A DNA stretch of 47,000 nucleotides. Origin: an uncultured Lachnospiraceae bacterium (GTDB lineage: Bacteria > Bacillota > Clostridia > Lachnospirales > Lachnospiraceae). The DNA is taken from the NCBI GenBank assembly GCA_947631755.1, contig CANRMO010000001.1:1-47000 (forward strand), read 5' to 3'. Position numbers and translations under genes: made by a program. Of this stretch, positions 15,410 through 25,219 are shown piece after piece (position 1 is the stretch's first letter; each line of letters opens with the position of its first letter). The notes beneath the pieces were generated by a model. That model ran no database searches, was not told the origin of the DNA, and was given only the letters and a program-made list of their open reading frames with translations.

Positions 15410-15976
15410 CTACTGGCCGCTCCTGAGTTTCAAAAGCAGCCCGTCATATACATTGCTGATTATTTCCTGAATCTCTTCATCTGAAAAACCGCAGTGGTTC
15501 GTGGCGATCATTGTCGCAATGCCGTGGGCGGCAAACAGCGTGCCCACATAGAGCGACTGTGCCGCCCTGAGCGGCAGGCCGGTCTCTCTTTTCATCGCCT
15601 CCACAATTGTCTGGTTGATCCCCACGCCGGTAAATTCCTGTGTCCGGTTATACCCCAGCCGGTCAGACATATGGAGCAGCCGGAAACACTGCTTTTCATT
15701 CCGCGCATAGTGGATATACGCCATCAGAAGCCCGTCTAAAGAATCCTCCTGCGCCATTCCGTTTAACAGATACTGCTGATACTCCTGCGAGATTTCGGCA
15801 AACACCCGTTTTTTCAGTTCCTCCATGCCGGCAAACACACGAAAGATCGGCTGCACAGAACACCCCAGCACACTGGCAAGACCTCTGGCATTCAATGCCT
15901 TCATCCCGCTCTCCCGGACAATTCCGACCGCACCCTCTACAATCTGTTCCTCCGTTATCCGAATTTTAGGCGGCAT
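15410..15976 (-). CDS. TetR/AcrR-family transcriptional regulator
   Basis: The 188-aa protein has an N-terminal helix-turn-helix (about residues 8-50, ITEEQIVEGAVGIVRESG and LASVLGCSVQPIFRVF). A helical C-terminal ligand domain includes YVGTLFAAHGIATMI. I start it at ATG 15976 because GAGGAG lies just upstream and a longer frame to 16006 would run into the operator. A 24-bp palindrome lies directly upstream next to a consensus promoter, so it very likely represses itself and the CPBP protease gene. The ligand is unknown. Confidence 0.85.
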   Translation of the reverse strand: MPPKIRITEEQIVEGAVGIVRESGMKALNARGLASVLGCSVQPIFRVFAGMEELKKRVFAEISQEYQQYLLNGMAQEDSLDGLLMAYIHYARNEKQCFRLLHMSDRLGYNRTQEFTGVGINQTIVEAMKRETGLPLRAAQSLYVGTLFAAHGIATMIATNHCGFSDEEIQEIISNVYDGLLLKLRSGQ

Positions 15977-16001
15977 AGCTCTCTCCTCTTCTCTTATTTG
16001 A

Positions 16002-16025
16002 AACATTTGTTACATAACCAATGTT
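16002..16025 (-). promoter_or_regulatory. Probable TetR operator (24-bp palindrome)
   Basis: The sequence is AACATT-N-GTT-N4-AAC-N-AATGTT, perfectly symmetric apart from the spacer bases. It begins about 10 bases downstream of the -10 box, covering the transcription start region of the TetR gene. Confidence 0.75.
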
Positions 16026-16034
16026 ATTAATTAA

Positions 16035-16063
16035 ATTATAATACAACAAAGCCCACAGTGCAA
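16035..16063 (-). promoter_or_regulatory. Promoter of the TetR-CPBP genes
   Basis: TTGCAC (16058-16063) and a perfect TATAAT (16035-16040) are 17 bases apart on the minus strand. Transcription would start near 16028, adjoining the operator. Confidence 0.8.
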
Positions 16064-16093
16064 GTATGGTTTTCACTATATAAATCCACCCTC

Positions 16094-16972
16094 TCATTCT
16101 GCTAATTCGCCGGACAGCTCCCTGATCTGCCGGATTTCTTCCCGATAAGGGGGATAAGATTTTTTCTTATCCTCCGGATCTTTATAATAGGGAGTCTCAA
16201 GGATCTTCGGCACATTTTCAAACCGCGGATCGCAGATCACATTCATCAGCGCGTCTGCACCAATATGGCCTCTGCCGAAATTTTCATGCCGGTCCTTGGC
16301 AGCTCCCCTCTCATTTTTGCTGTCATTAATATGAAAGGCGGCAATCTGATCCAGTCCAAGGACCCGGTCAAATTCCTCCATCACTCCCTCATAATCATTT
16401 ACCAGGTCATAACCGGCGTCATTTGTATGACAGGTATCAAAACAGACACGCAGTTTTTCCGGATATCTGCACCCATCATAAATTGCCCGGAGTTCCTCAA
16501 ACGAGCGGCCGATCTCACTGCCTTTGCCAGCCATCGTCTCCAGCGCGACATACACCGGCGTGTCCGCCGTCAGCACCTCATTCAGCCCCTCCGTGATCTT
16601 AGCGGTTCCCGCCTCCGTCCCAGCCCCCACGTGGGAGCCGGGATGCAGAACCAGAACCTCCGCCCCCATGGCGGCCGTCCGCTCAATCTCTTTTGCGAGA
16701 AATTCTACCGCCAGCGTATAGGTCTCCGGCTTTATTGTATTAGCCAGGTTGATGATGTAAGGCGCGTGCACGATAAAATTGTACATATCATTCTCTTCCA
16801 TAAGGGCGCGGGCCGCGGGGATATTCAGCTCTGATACCTCCTTGCGGCGGGTGTTCTGGGGCGCACCGGTATAGACCATAAATGTATTGGCGCCGTAAGA
16901 CAGCGCCTCCTTAACAGAATTGAGCAGCATATCCTTTCCGCTCATCCCCACATGAGAACCGATGATCAGCAT
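16094..16972 (-). CDS. nfo: Endonuclease IV (AP endonuclease)
   Basis: The 292-aa enzyme incises DNA at abasic sites in base excision repair. All expected zinc ligands can be placed: H69, H110, E145, D179, H182, H214, D227, H229 and E259. The family strings LVLHPGSH and FDTCHTNDAGYD are intact. It starts 17 bases after the beta-galactosidase gene and may share its transcript. Length is normal. Confidence 0.95.
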   Translation of the reverse strand: MLIIGSHVGMSGKDMLLNSVKEALSYGANTFMVYTGAPQNTRRKEVSELNIPAARALMEENDMYNFIVHAPYIINLANTIKPETYTLAVEFLAKEIERTAAMGAEVLVLHPGSHVGAGTEAGTAKITEGLNEVLTADTPVYVALETMAGKGSEIGRSFEELRAIYDGCRYPEKLRVCFDTCHTNDAGYDLVNDYEGVMEEFDRVLGLDQIAAFHINDSKNERGAAKDRHENFGRGHIGADALMNVICDPRFENVPKILETPYYKDPEDKKKSYPPYREEIRQIRELSGELAE

Positions 16973-16989
16973 AGAAAGTTCCTCCTTCT

Positions 16990-19044
16990 TTATTCGATCG
17001 CAATATATTTATATACCCTTGTCTCATATCCTGCCAGAGTGTATTCCCCGGCCTCCATTCCGCCGGTGTACATATTTTCCATCTCTCTCTTCAGGAAAAT
17101 GGCCTGCGGCTCTCTGGAGAAATTCAGCAAAAACAGAAATCCCCCGCGGGCGTCCCCGCCCTCCGACCGCACAGCGAGCTCCACCTCCGCTGGCAGCTCC
17201 ACCACTTCACCAAACGGCTCAGCAGCCCCCAGTTTCTCCAAAAAGATCTGCGCTACATCTGCGGTAAAAACAGAGCCATAGTAATAAGTCTCCCCGTGTC
17301 CATAACGGTTATGTACGAGAGCGCCCGCCCCCTTGTAGTATCCCTCACTGTACGATGCCAACACCTCCGCGTCCCCGCGCGCGGTGATCTGGTCATTGAA
17401 CAAAGTTGTCCTCAATTCTGTGCCGTCCCACACAGCTTTCACGGAGCCGTCCTCCGGGGAAACCGCCGTGTACTCTGGGATATCCGCCCCGGCCAGATCC
17501 CGCACCAGGCCCGGCAGCCTGTCCGTGACGCAGATTCCGTGGATGTCTTTCACCGCTGTGCGGCAGCCAAAAACAAGCGTGCCACCCTGCCCCACATAGT
17601 GTTTTAAGATCTCCTCCCTCTCCTCTGTGAGAATGACACCGTGGGGGTAAAATACCACGTCATACCGGGAGAGATCCCCCTCCCCGCAGTGATCCAGATA
17701 GACATAATCATAAGGGGTGTGGGTGTGCTGGCACGCCTGGAAAAGCCCCCAGATACTCGCTTCATCCAGATTCCTCTGCCACACATCTGCCTGGTCATTC
17801 CATATGTTGTCATAATCTCTCAAAACTGCCACCCTGGCCCGGTACTCCGTACCCGCAACACACGCAAGCTTCTCCAGTTTTTCATGGATCTGCCCCACCT
17901 CCGCCAGACGGCGGTTGTCGCGCCCGGAGTAATCCAGTATCCCGTGCCAATACATCTCCGTGCCCTTTGTGACCGTGCGCCAGCGGAAGTAACTGACAAA
18001 ATCCGCCCCGTGGGCCACACTCTGCATCGTCCACAACGTAATCTGCCCGGGTTTTGGCACCGGCGCCATCATTTCCATGCTGCCATTTGCCCCAGACTGC
18101 TGCTCCATTATGCCAAAATTTTTTGAGATCGAGCGGACTTCCGACAAATGCTTACTCCAGTTCCGGTCCTTTGTCGGATCCTCCCTGAAATACAGGCCAT
18201 GACAATATGAAAAGTTCGGATAGGAATCATACATGATAAAATCCAGGCTCTCTTCTGTCATGCGGTGGGAGTCCAGATTGCCAAACAGCCCGTTAGTTGT
18301 GATAAAATCCCCCGGCTTTTTATATTTGCACAGAATATCGCTCTGCAATTTCGCATAGCTGCATGCGCTGTCTGAAATAAACCGGTAAAAATCCAGCTTA
18401 CGATGAGGATTCACGCGGTTTGTCGGCGTCGGCCGCGGCACATCCACTTCCTGCCAGTCCGTGTAAGTCTGGTTCCAGAAAATTGTTCCCCACGCCTTAT
18501 TGAGTTCCTCCAGCGTGCCATATTTTTTCTTTAAAAATGTGCGGAAAGCAGCGGCGTCACTCTCCGAATAAAATTCCGCGATCTCACAATTCAGCTCATT
18601 GTCTATCTGCCAGCCCACCACCGCGGGATGCCCGGCGTAATGGGCCGCCGATTTTTCTACGATTCTCTCTGTCAGCTCCCGGTATTTCGGGGAGTTGTAA
18701 TTATAATGACGACGGAATCCGTGCCGGAACGGGACGCCCTCCGCTGTTGTATTTAATACTTCGGGGTATTTTTCTGTCAGCCACGCCGGCGGCGTGGCGG
18801 TGGGCGTACAAAAGATCACTTTCATACCCACACTCTCTGCCAGAGAGAGGAAGCGGTCAAAAAAGTCATAGTTGAATACGCCCTCCTCCGTCTCGATCAG
18901 ACTCCAGGCAAATTCTGCAACCCGGACTGTCTCTATACCGCTGGCTAACATCCGTTTCAGGTCTCCCTCCCATTCGCTCTCCGGCCAGTGTTCCGGGTAA
19001 TAGCACACGCCGAGAGTAATTCTCTTTCCGTCGATCAGATTCAT
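16990..19044 (-). CDS. GH42 beta-galactosidase, cytoplasmic
   Basis: The 684-aa enzyme belongs to glycoside hydrolase family 42 and should release beta-linked galactose from oligosaccharides. The TIM barrel begins LGVCYYPEHWPESEWEGDL. The acid/base is Glu150 (WQIDNELN) and the nucleophile Glu314 (IMEQQSG). Trimerisation and C-terminal beta domains follow (about 390-684). No signal peptide is present, so the substrate must be imported. I use ATG 19044 because GGAGG stands just before it. It lies between an SDR gene and nfo, all on the minus strand. The substrate is not set by the context. Confidence 0.92.
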   Translation of the reverse strand: MNLIDGKRITLGVCYYPEHWPESEWEGDLKRMLASGIETVRVAEFAWSLIETEEGVFNYDFFDRFLSLAESVGMKVIFCTPTATPPAWLTEKYPEVLNTTAEGVPFRHGFRRHYNYNSPKYRELTERIVEKSAAHYAGHPAVVGWQIDNELNCEIAEFYSESDAAAFRTFLKKKYGTLEELNKAWGTIFWNQTYTDWQEVDVPRPTPTNRVNPHRKLDFYRFISDSACSYAKLQSDILCKYKKPGDFITTNGLFGNLDSHRMTEESLDFIMYDSYPNFSYCHGLYFREDPTKDRNWSKHLSEVRSISKNFGIMEQQSGANGSMEMMAPVPKPGQITLWTMQSVAHGADFVSYFRWRTVTKGTEMYWHGILDYSGRDNRRLAEVGQIHEKLEKLACVAGTEYRARVAVLRDYDNIWNDQADVWQRNLDEASIWGLFQACQHTHTPYDYVYLDHCGEGDLSRYDVVFYPHGVILTEEREEILKHYVGQGGTLVFGCRTAVKDIHGICVTDRLPGLVRDLAGADIPEYTAVSPEDGSVKAVWDGTELRTTLFNDQITARGDAEVLASYSEGYYKGAGALVHNRYGHGETYYYGSVFTADVAQIFLEKLGAAEPFGEVVELPAEVELAVRSEGGDARGGFLFLLNFSREPQAIFLKREMENMYTGGMEAGEYTLAGYETRVYKYIAIE

Positions 19045-19118
19045 ATTTTCCTCCATTCACGCACACTTCTATGACCCGGCCCGGCCGGAATTATGCGCCT
19101 CTCTGCTATAGAAACCAG

Positions 19119-19865
19119 TTACGCCTTGCAGGCCCCGTCAACTGACAGGATCTCACCCGTCACATAACTGGCCAGATCACTTGCAAGGAACAAAAATGCA
19201 TTCGCCACTTCCTCCGCCTCCCCGGGTCTTCCCATCGGGATTTTGGCACTGATCATATCCACAGCCGCCTGGGGCAGCGAAGCAACCATATCTGTCTTTG
19301 TCACACCCGGCGCCACCGCATTGACGCGGATATTATCTTTGCCGAGCTCCCTGGCCAGCGAAACCGTCAGGCCGTTGACCGCATATTTACTGGTCGGGTA
19401 TCCAATCCCCGACGGCTGCCCGCCGATGCTCACCATTGAACTTGTATTGATGATGCAGCCGCATCCCTGTTCTTTCATAATTTTAACTGCCGGCAAAATG
19501 GCATAAAATATCGCCTTTACATTTAAGTCAATAACCCTGTCAAACTCCTCTGCCGTGTAATCATATATAGATGTGCTCTGTGAAATCCCCGCGTTGTTTA
19601 CAAGAATATCAATCTTTCCGTACTTTTCCTTTACCCCAAGAACCGCCTTTTCTACTTCCGCCGCATCTGTCAGTGCCGGACACATTCCCTCCGTGATCCA
19701 CTCCGGGTTTTCCTCCTTCAACTGTGCAAGAGCATTGTCAACAGTCTCCTGGCGGGATCCAAAGAGCACAACCTTTGCGCCGTTCTGGAGATATTTGCGG
19801 ACAACTTCAAACCCGATCCCTCTCGTTCCCCCGGTCACTATCGCAACTTTTCCTTCTAATAGCAT
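19119..19865 (-). CDS. Short-chain dehydrogenase/reductase
   Basis: The 248-aa SDR has the NAD(P)-binding TGGTRGIG (11-18), NNAG (90-93), catalytic Ser near 142-143 and Y156-K160 (YPTSK). It resembles the FabG/glucose dehydrogenase group; the exact substrate cannot be told. ATG 19865 fits the family N-terminus (LLEGKVAIVTGG) and has AGAAGGG upstream; a longer frame to 19988 has no support. It precedes the GH42 gene by 74 bases on the same strand, so sugar or polyol metabolism is possible. Confidence 0.85.
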   Translation of the reverse strand: MLLEGKVAIVTGGTRGIGFEVVRKYLQNGAKVVLFGSRQETVDNALAQLKEENPEWITEGMCPALTDAAEVEKAVLGVKEKYGKIDILVNNAGISQSTSIYDYTAEEFDRVIDLNVKAIFYAILPAVKIMKEQGCGCIINTSSMVSIGGQPSGIGYPTSKYAVNGLTVSLARELGKDNIRVNAVAPGVTKTDMVASLPQAAVDMISAKIPMGRPGEAEEVANAFLFLASDLASYVTGEILSVDGACKA

Positions 19866-20127
19866 AACATCACATTCCCTTCTCAGACATTTATAATTCT
19901 TTTTCATTATATAATAGATAGTCTGTTTTGTCATCCGTATTCTTATACAGATAAGTTTCACTGCAATTTCTCTTTCGTCGTTTCCCATAAAACTGACATA
20001 TTATTTTCATAATTTTTATCTGTTTCTGACCTTTAAAATTCAGAAGAGGTATGTTACAATGATATCTGTCATATTTTACGTACTAGTGAATATTCTTTCA
20101 AAAGTTATAAAAACGGGAGGTTAGTTT

Positions 20128-22311
20128 ATGAACACAAAAAAACATACAGTAAAAACTATATTAGCCTTGTTGACTATTCTGGCTGTCTCTCTCTGCAGCA
20201 CAGTCTATACCAAGGCATCCGGGGAGACAGAGCCCGCCGGGGATGGCACCGGGACCGAGGCGACCGCAGCGCCCACAGATAAGCCGGAACCCACGGAAGC
20301 ACCTACTGGCACACCCACGCCCACTGACACACCTGCGCCCTCTTATCGGGCAGCTATTACCACAGACCGCGCCGCCGGCCAGTGCAATTATACTCTCAAG
20401 GGGGTTGATCCTGAGCAGACAACCAGCGTAACACTGCAGGTTTCCCGCAAAGATAACAAGACGGTTGCCCTGAGCAGGCCGATCACGCTTAACGAGACAA
20501 ACTGCGTAAACAAAACACTGAGCGGATCATTTTCACTGAGCGATGTGAAAAATACTTATGCAGAGTACACGGTAGCTTTCCTCACTGGCACTTCCACAGT
20601 GTCCGCGGGGGTCTGTGATTTTTCGATCCACACAAAGAATATAAAGCTGACTGTGACCGGCAATAAGGAAACGTCCACACGGACAGTAACAATGACATCC
20701 ACAGAACCGACAGGCGGCGTCATCGCCCCGGGGGCCGGCAACCAGGTCTCCATCTATGCGTGGGCAAATGGCACAAAAGAATCAGCTGCCAAACTGATTG
20801 GCGCGGCGACAAATGTCTCCGGCAGCAGCCTTGCCTGGACGATCAACACATCACTCGGCGGTGTAAATTACGGCATCTGGAACACTAAGCTCATGCTCAC
20901 CAGTAAGACAAATAAGGCATTGAACATGAAACTCGCCCAGGCGACATATGAGGTAAACCCGATCTTTTCCTCTCTGACAACGACAAAGACAAAAGATCTC
21001 GAGAAGAAAAAATCTTTCGGCGTTTACTTAAAGGGACTAAAAAATCCCTATGCCATAAAGAAAGTTCAGTTTTACATTTTTAATGCCAAGGGATCAAAAG
21101 TGGCAACTGTGACCGGCAAATCAAAAAATTCAACGGGCACGCGTTACTATGCCGCCATCTCACTGAAAAAGCTGAACTATAAGCTGGAGAAATATACTGT
21201 AAAAGCAGTTTTTACGGACATCAATAATTCCATCAAAACACTGGATGCTGTGGCAACGGCAGATGAGCGCGTCCAAAAGGGAACACTCTCTGTCACCAAA
21301 AAGAAAAAAGCAAAATGTACATATAAATTAAGTAACGCTTATATCCCCGGCAACATTAAAAAAGTGAAATTTGTCATTTTCAAGGGCTCAAAGAAAATTG
21401 ATTCCTTTAAGGCAAAAGGAAAATCCGGGAAATATACTTATACAATGAAAAATAAGCGCACAGGGCGCTTCAAAATCCGGGCCTACGGATACACCAGCTG
21501 GGGCACAAAAATCCTGCTCGGCACAGAATCCTATAAACTGGGCAAAAAAGATATGGGCAAAAACGGCTGGTATTACGAAAAGTATAACGGCAAAAAATAT
21601 AAATTTTATTATAAAAATAATGAAAAGCAGACGGATCTGACAAAGATACTGAAATTAAAAGAGAGCAGCAGCTCCCACACAAATAATTTCTATATTGAGA
21701 TCAACCGGGCCGCCTGCGTAGAAAATATTTATATGTATAACGAAGAGACAGATAAATACGACATACCAGTCAGAACCTGTACTGTATCTGTCGGGAGCGA
21801 TACATCCACAGTAGCCGGAAGCGGCGGATTGAATACAAAATCCTACTATACACCTATCGGAACTTATTCGATCTGCTCAAACGGCCAGTCTGTCAAATAC
21901 ACAGTAAAGCCAATGTATGAGCCGGACGGCAAGATCCTCTATGCGAGGTGGGCCACCCACATCGTGGGCAATGTGTATTTCCACGCCATTGCCGTGGGTT
22001 CAGATTCACATTACTCGCTGCCGGCCTCGACCTACAACCGTCTCGGCACACCGGCCTCCGCCGGCTGTATCCGCATGACTGTGGCAGATGCCAAGTGGAT
22101 TTACGACTACGCCTCCACAGGCACGAAAGTAAAAATTGTCAAGGGGAACTCTTCCAAACCAGGTCCTCTCGGCAAAAATAAAACAATTAAGAGCAATGTC
22201 AACTACGACCCGACTGACCCTGCTGTGCCGCTCTCAAGAAAGAAAGCGGACTACAAAGCCAAACGCATCAGCGGCTACATGACCAAGAAGGGAGTCAAAG
22301 TCGGTTATTGA
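20128..22311 (+). CDS. Secreted L,D-transpeptidase (YkuD) with long N-terminal extension
   Basis: The 727-aa protein has a signal peptide (about 1-30) and a T/P-rich linker (about 32-70, TEAPTGTPTPTDTPAP). Several Ig-like strand domains (about 70-480) follow and become lysine-rich. The YkuD catalytic domain (about 520-680) has His619 and the nucleophile Cys647 in GTPASAGCIRM. Such enzymes make 3-3 peptidoglycan cross-links or attach wall proteins. GGGAGG lies before ATG 20128. A TATGTTACAAT extended -10 about 70 bases upstream may be the promoter. tyrS follows 13 bases later, so the two are probably co-transcribed. The C-terminal tail (about 680-727) is basic and of unknown function. Confidence 0.88.
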   Translation: MNTKKHTVKTILALLTILAVSLCSTVYTKASGETEPAGDGTGTEATAAPTDKPEPTEAPTGTPTPTDTPAPSYRAAITTDRAAGQCNYTLKGVDPEQTTSVTLQVSRKDNKTVALSRPITLNETNCVNKTLSGSFSLSDVKNTYAEYTVAFLTGTSTVSAGVCDFSIHTKNIKLTVTGNKETSTRTVTMTSTEPTGGVIAPGAGNQVSIYAWANGTKESAAKLIGAATNVSGSSLAWTINTSLGGVNYGIWNTKLMLTSKTNKALNMKLAQATYEVNPIFSSLTTTKTKDLEKKKSFGVYLKGLKNPYAIKKVQFYIFNAKGSKVATVTGKSKNSTGTRYYAAISLKKLNYKLEKYTVKAVFTDINNSIKTLDAVATADERVQKGTLSVTKKKKAKCTYKLSNAYIPGNIKKVKFVIFKGSKKIDSFKAKGKSGKYTYTMKNKRTGRFKIRAYGYTSWGTKILLGTESYKLGKKDMGKNGWYYEKYNGKKYKFYYKNNEKQTDLTKILKLKESSSSHTNNFYIEINRAACVENIYMYNEETDKYDIPVRTCTVSVGSDTSTVAGSGGLNTKSYYTPIGTYSICSNGQSVKYTVKPMYEPDGKILYARWATHIVGNVYFHAIAVGSDSHYSLPASTYNRLGTPASAGCIRMTVADAKWIYDYASTGTKVKIVKGNSSKPGPLGKNKTIKSNVNYDPTDPAVPLSRKKADYKAKRISGYMTKKGVKVGY

Positions 22312-22324
22312 AAGGAGTTTACTC

Positions 22325-23548
22325 ATGACTGTATATGATGAGTTAGTCGCCCGCGGACTGATCGCCCAGGTGACAGACGAAGATGAGATTAAAAAATTGA
22401 TAAATAATGGAAAGGCAACTTTTTACATTGGCTTTGACCCCACCGCCGACAGCCTTCACGTGGGCCACTTTATGGCACTCTGTCTCATGAAGAGACTACA
22501 GATGGCGGGAAATAAACCAATTGCCCTGATCGGCGGCGGCACCGGAATGATCGGCGACCCCACCGGACGCACTGACATGCGCCAGATGATGACAACAGAG
22601 ACAATCCAGCACAACTGCGACTGCTTTAAAAAACAGATGGAGCGTTTTATTGATTTCTCAGAGGACAAGGCCCTGATGGTAAACAACGCCGACTGGCTGC
22701 TGGATCTGAATTACATTGAACTTCTCCGGGAAGTCGGCGCCCATTTCAGCGTAAACCGCATGCTGGCAGCCGAGTGCTACAAACAGCGCATGGAAAGAGG
22801 CCTCAGTTTTCTGGAGTTCAACTACATGATCATGCAGAGCTATGACTTCATGGCCCTCTTTGAGAAATACGGCTGCAACCTGCAGTTCGGAGGCGACGAC
22901 CAGTGGAGCAATATGCTCGGCGGCACAGAGCTGATTCGGCGCAAACTGGGCAAAAATGCCTACGCCATGACAATCAACCTGCTCTTAAATTCCGAGGGCA
23001 AGAAGATGGGAAAAACCCAGAAAGGCGCTGTCTGGCTGGATCCGGACAAGACATCTCCTTTCGAATTTTACCAGTACTGGAGAAATGTAGACGACGCCGA
23101 TGTGCTCAAATGTATCAAAATGCTGACTTTCCTTCCGCTGGATGAGATAGAATCTATGGAGAGCTGGCAGGGGAGCGAGCTGAACCGGGCAAAGGAGATC
23201 CTCGCTTACGAGCTGACTAATATGATCCACGGTGAAGAAGAGGCAAAAAAGGCACAGGAAGCTGCAAGATCGCTGTTTTCCAGTGGATCCGCCGCTGATA
23301 TGCCTGCCGTGGAACTGACCGATACAGATTTTGAAGACGATTCCATCGGAATACTGAACCTTCTCTCCAAAGCCGGACTTGTGCCGTCTAACTCAGAAGC
23401 CCGCCGGGCAGTCCAGCAGGGCGGCGTCAGTGTGGACGGCGAAAAAGTCACCGATATACATGCTGCTTACACAAAAGACATGTTTACCGGAGACGGCATT
23501 ATACTGAAAAAAGGCAAGAAAAACTTCAGAAGAATTACTGTTTGCTGA
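22325..23548 (+). CDS. tyrS: Tyrosyl-tRNA synthetase
   Basis: The 407-aa class I synthetase charges tRNA-Tyr. It has the HIGH-type motif HVGH (45-48), the KMSKS-type KMGKT (227-231), the tyrosine pocket YMIMQSYDF (167-175) and QFGGDDQW (187-194), and a C-terminal S4 RNA-binding domain (about 340-400). AAGGAG precedes ATG 22325. Unlike many Firmicute tyrS genes no T-box leader is visible; it sits 13 bases behind the L,D-transpeptidase gene. Confidence 0.96.
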   Translation: MTVYDELVARGLIAQVTDEDEIKKLINNGKATFYIGFDPTADSLHVGHFMALCLMKRLQMAGNKPIALIGGGTGMIGDPTGRTDMRQMMTTETIQHNCDCFKKQMERFIDFSEDKALMVNNADWLLDLNYIELLREVGAHFSVNRMLAAECYKQRMERGLSFLEFNYMIMQSYDFMALFEKYGCNLQFGGDDQWSNMLGGTELIRRKLGKNAYAMTINLLLNSEGKKMGKTQKGAVWLDPDKTSPFEFYQYWRNVDDADVLKCIKMLTFLPLDEIESMESWQGSELNRAKEILAYELTNMIHGEEEAKKAQEAARSLFSSGSAADMPAVELTDTDFEDDSIGILNLLSKAGLVPSNSEARRAVQQGGVSVDGEKVTDIHAAYTKDMFTGDGIILKKGKKNFRRITVC

Positions 23549-23562
23549 TCACACCTTATAAT
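23535..23562 (+). promoter_or_regulatory. Possible promoter of the two-component genes
   Basis: TTACTG (23535-23540) and a perfect TATAAT (23557-23562), 16 bases apart, overlap the end of tyrS and stand 20 bases before the response regulator ATG. The -35 box is weak and the leader would be very short. Confidence 0.4.
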
Positions 23563-23581
23563 ATAACCGAGGTCTATCTTC

Positions 23582-25219
23582 ATGAAAGTATTTTTAGTAG
23601 AAGACGAATTTGTCATCCGGGAGGGAATCAAAAACAATGTGGCGTGGGAAAACAACGGATTTGAATTTTGCGGCGAAGCAAGCGACGGTGAACTGGCTTT
23701 TCCTATCATAAAAAAGGAACTTCCCGATATTGTCATCACCGATATCCGCATGCCCTTTATGGATGGCCTGGAATTGAGCCGGCTGATCAAAAGGGAACTT
23801 CCGCAGACAAAAATAATTATTCTCAGCGGCCACGAAGAATTTGAATACGCCAAATCCGCCATACAAATCGGAGTAGAGGAATATCTTCTCAAACCCATCA
23901 ACGGGGAAGAACTTCTTCAGGTAGTGCGCCGGGTCGCGGACAAGATCCGGGAAGAGAGAGAAAATACAGAAAACCTCAAAAAATATCAGGCGGACAGCCG
24001 GGAAAATCTCGAAAATGCCAAGGGCAGGCTTTTTGCTGACCTGATCAGCAATGAGCCCGCCTTGACAGAGGTGATTGACCGCAGCCGGGAAATCGGCTTG
24101 GAACTGACGGCAGAGTGTTATAACATTTTTCTCCTCAAAGTACAGAGAGAACAGCAGGGCTCGGTTTACTCACAGCGCATTGTAGAGATCTATGACGCTG
24201 TGAATCAGTTTCTGGAACAATATAACACAAGTATTATCTGCTTTGACCGGGTACTTGAGGGAAAGGCTTTTCTTTTTATGGGAGAGAGCGAAGAAAATAT
24301 CAATAAAAAAATCTTTCTCTTCACCGAATTTTTCACACAGACAGTTTCCCGTTATACTGGCATCTCCTATTTCGGAAGCATTGGCCGGGCCGTATCACGG
24401 CTGAGAGAGCTGTCTCTGTCCTATGAGGCAGCCAGCCACGCTTTCGCCTATCGTTTTCTCATTGATGAAAACCAAATCATCCGCATTGAGGATATCAAAA
24501 AAACGCCAGAGAATAAACTGATGGAAAATAACTGCCATATTGGCAGTATAGACACGAGTAATCTCGACAAGAGAAAGATTGACAATTTTCTCCGGGGCGG
24601 CGATGTGGGAGAGATCCGCTATTTTGTGGAAGAATATATAAAGAACATCGGAGAGGCGGGAAATAATTCGCTGATATTCCGCCAGTACATCGCCATGGAT
24701 ATGTATTTTGCCGCTGTCAATTTTGTGAAACTCATTGACCCGGACGGCACTCTGCAGATCGAGGAACCATTTCAGTCCCCGGAACAGATGCAGGACATCA
24801 TTTCTAAATTGTCCAGCACGGTAGAATATATTGTGGATCTGTTCCGAAAAGTGATGAACCTCCGGGACCGCCAGATGCTCGAACACAACAGCGATGTAGT
24901 AGAGACAGCCAGGCAGTATATATTGGAAAACTACGGAAATGAGGATATCACACTGAACAGTGTCGCATCCCATGTAAATGTCAGCCCCAACCATCTGAGC
25001 GCTCTTTTCAGCCAGAAAACCGGGCAGACTTTTGTTAAATACCTGACAGATGTGCGCATGAACAAAGCAAAAGAGCTTTTAAAATGCACGAACAAGAGAA
25101 GCAATGAAATCAGTGAGGAGGTGGGGTACAAAGACCCCCATTACTTCTCCTACTTATTTAAGAAGAATCACGGATGTACTCCGTTGCAGTACAGAGAGGG
25201 GAATGGTATCTCACAATGA
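23582..25219 (+). CDS. Response regulator with AraC-type output (YesN-like)
   Basis: The 545-aa protein has a receiver domain (about 1-120) with phospho-acceptor Asp54 (VITDIRMPF) and Lys104 (YLLKPI). A middle sensor-like region (about 130-430) follows, then an AraC/XylS double helix-turn-helix (about 440-540, ending YFSYLFKKNHGCTPLQYRE). These regulators are paired with YesM-type kinases and usually switch on a neighbouring sugar uptake system. The stop overlaps the kinase ATG (ATGA). The sugar ABC operon downstream is the likely target. Confidence 0.9.
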   Translation: MKVFLVEDEFVIREGIKNNVAWENNGFEFCGEASDGELAFPIIKKELPDIVITDIRMPFMDGLELSRLIKRELPQTKIIILSGHEEFEYAKSAIQIGVEEYLLKPINGEELLQVVRRVADKIREERENTENLKKYQADSRENLENAKGRLFADLISNEPALTEVIDRSREIGLELTAECYNIFLLKVQREQQGSVYSQRIVEIYDAVNQFLEQYNTSIICFDRVLEGKAFLFMGESEENINKKIFLFTEFFTQTVSRYTGISYFGSIGRAVSRLRELSLSYEAASHAFAYRFLIDENQIIRIEDIKKTPENKLMENNCHIGSIDTSNLDKRKIDNFLRGGDVGEIRYFVEEYIKNIGEAGNNSLIFRQYIAMDMYFAAVNFVKLIDPDGTLQIEEPFQSPEQMQDIISKLSSTVEYIVDLFRKVMNLRDRQMLEHNSDVVETARQYILENYGNEDITLNSVASHVNVSPNHLSALFSQKTGQTFVKYLTDVRMNKAKELLKCTNKRSNEISEEVGYKDPHYFSYLFKKNHGCTPLQYREGNGISQ

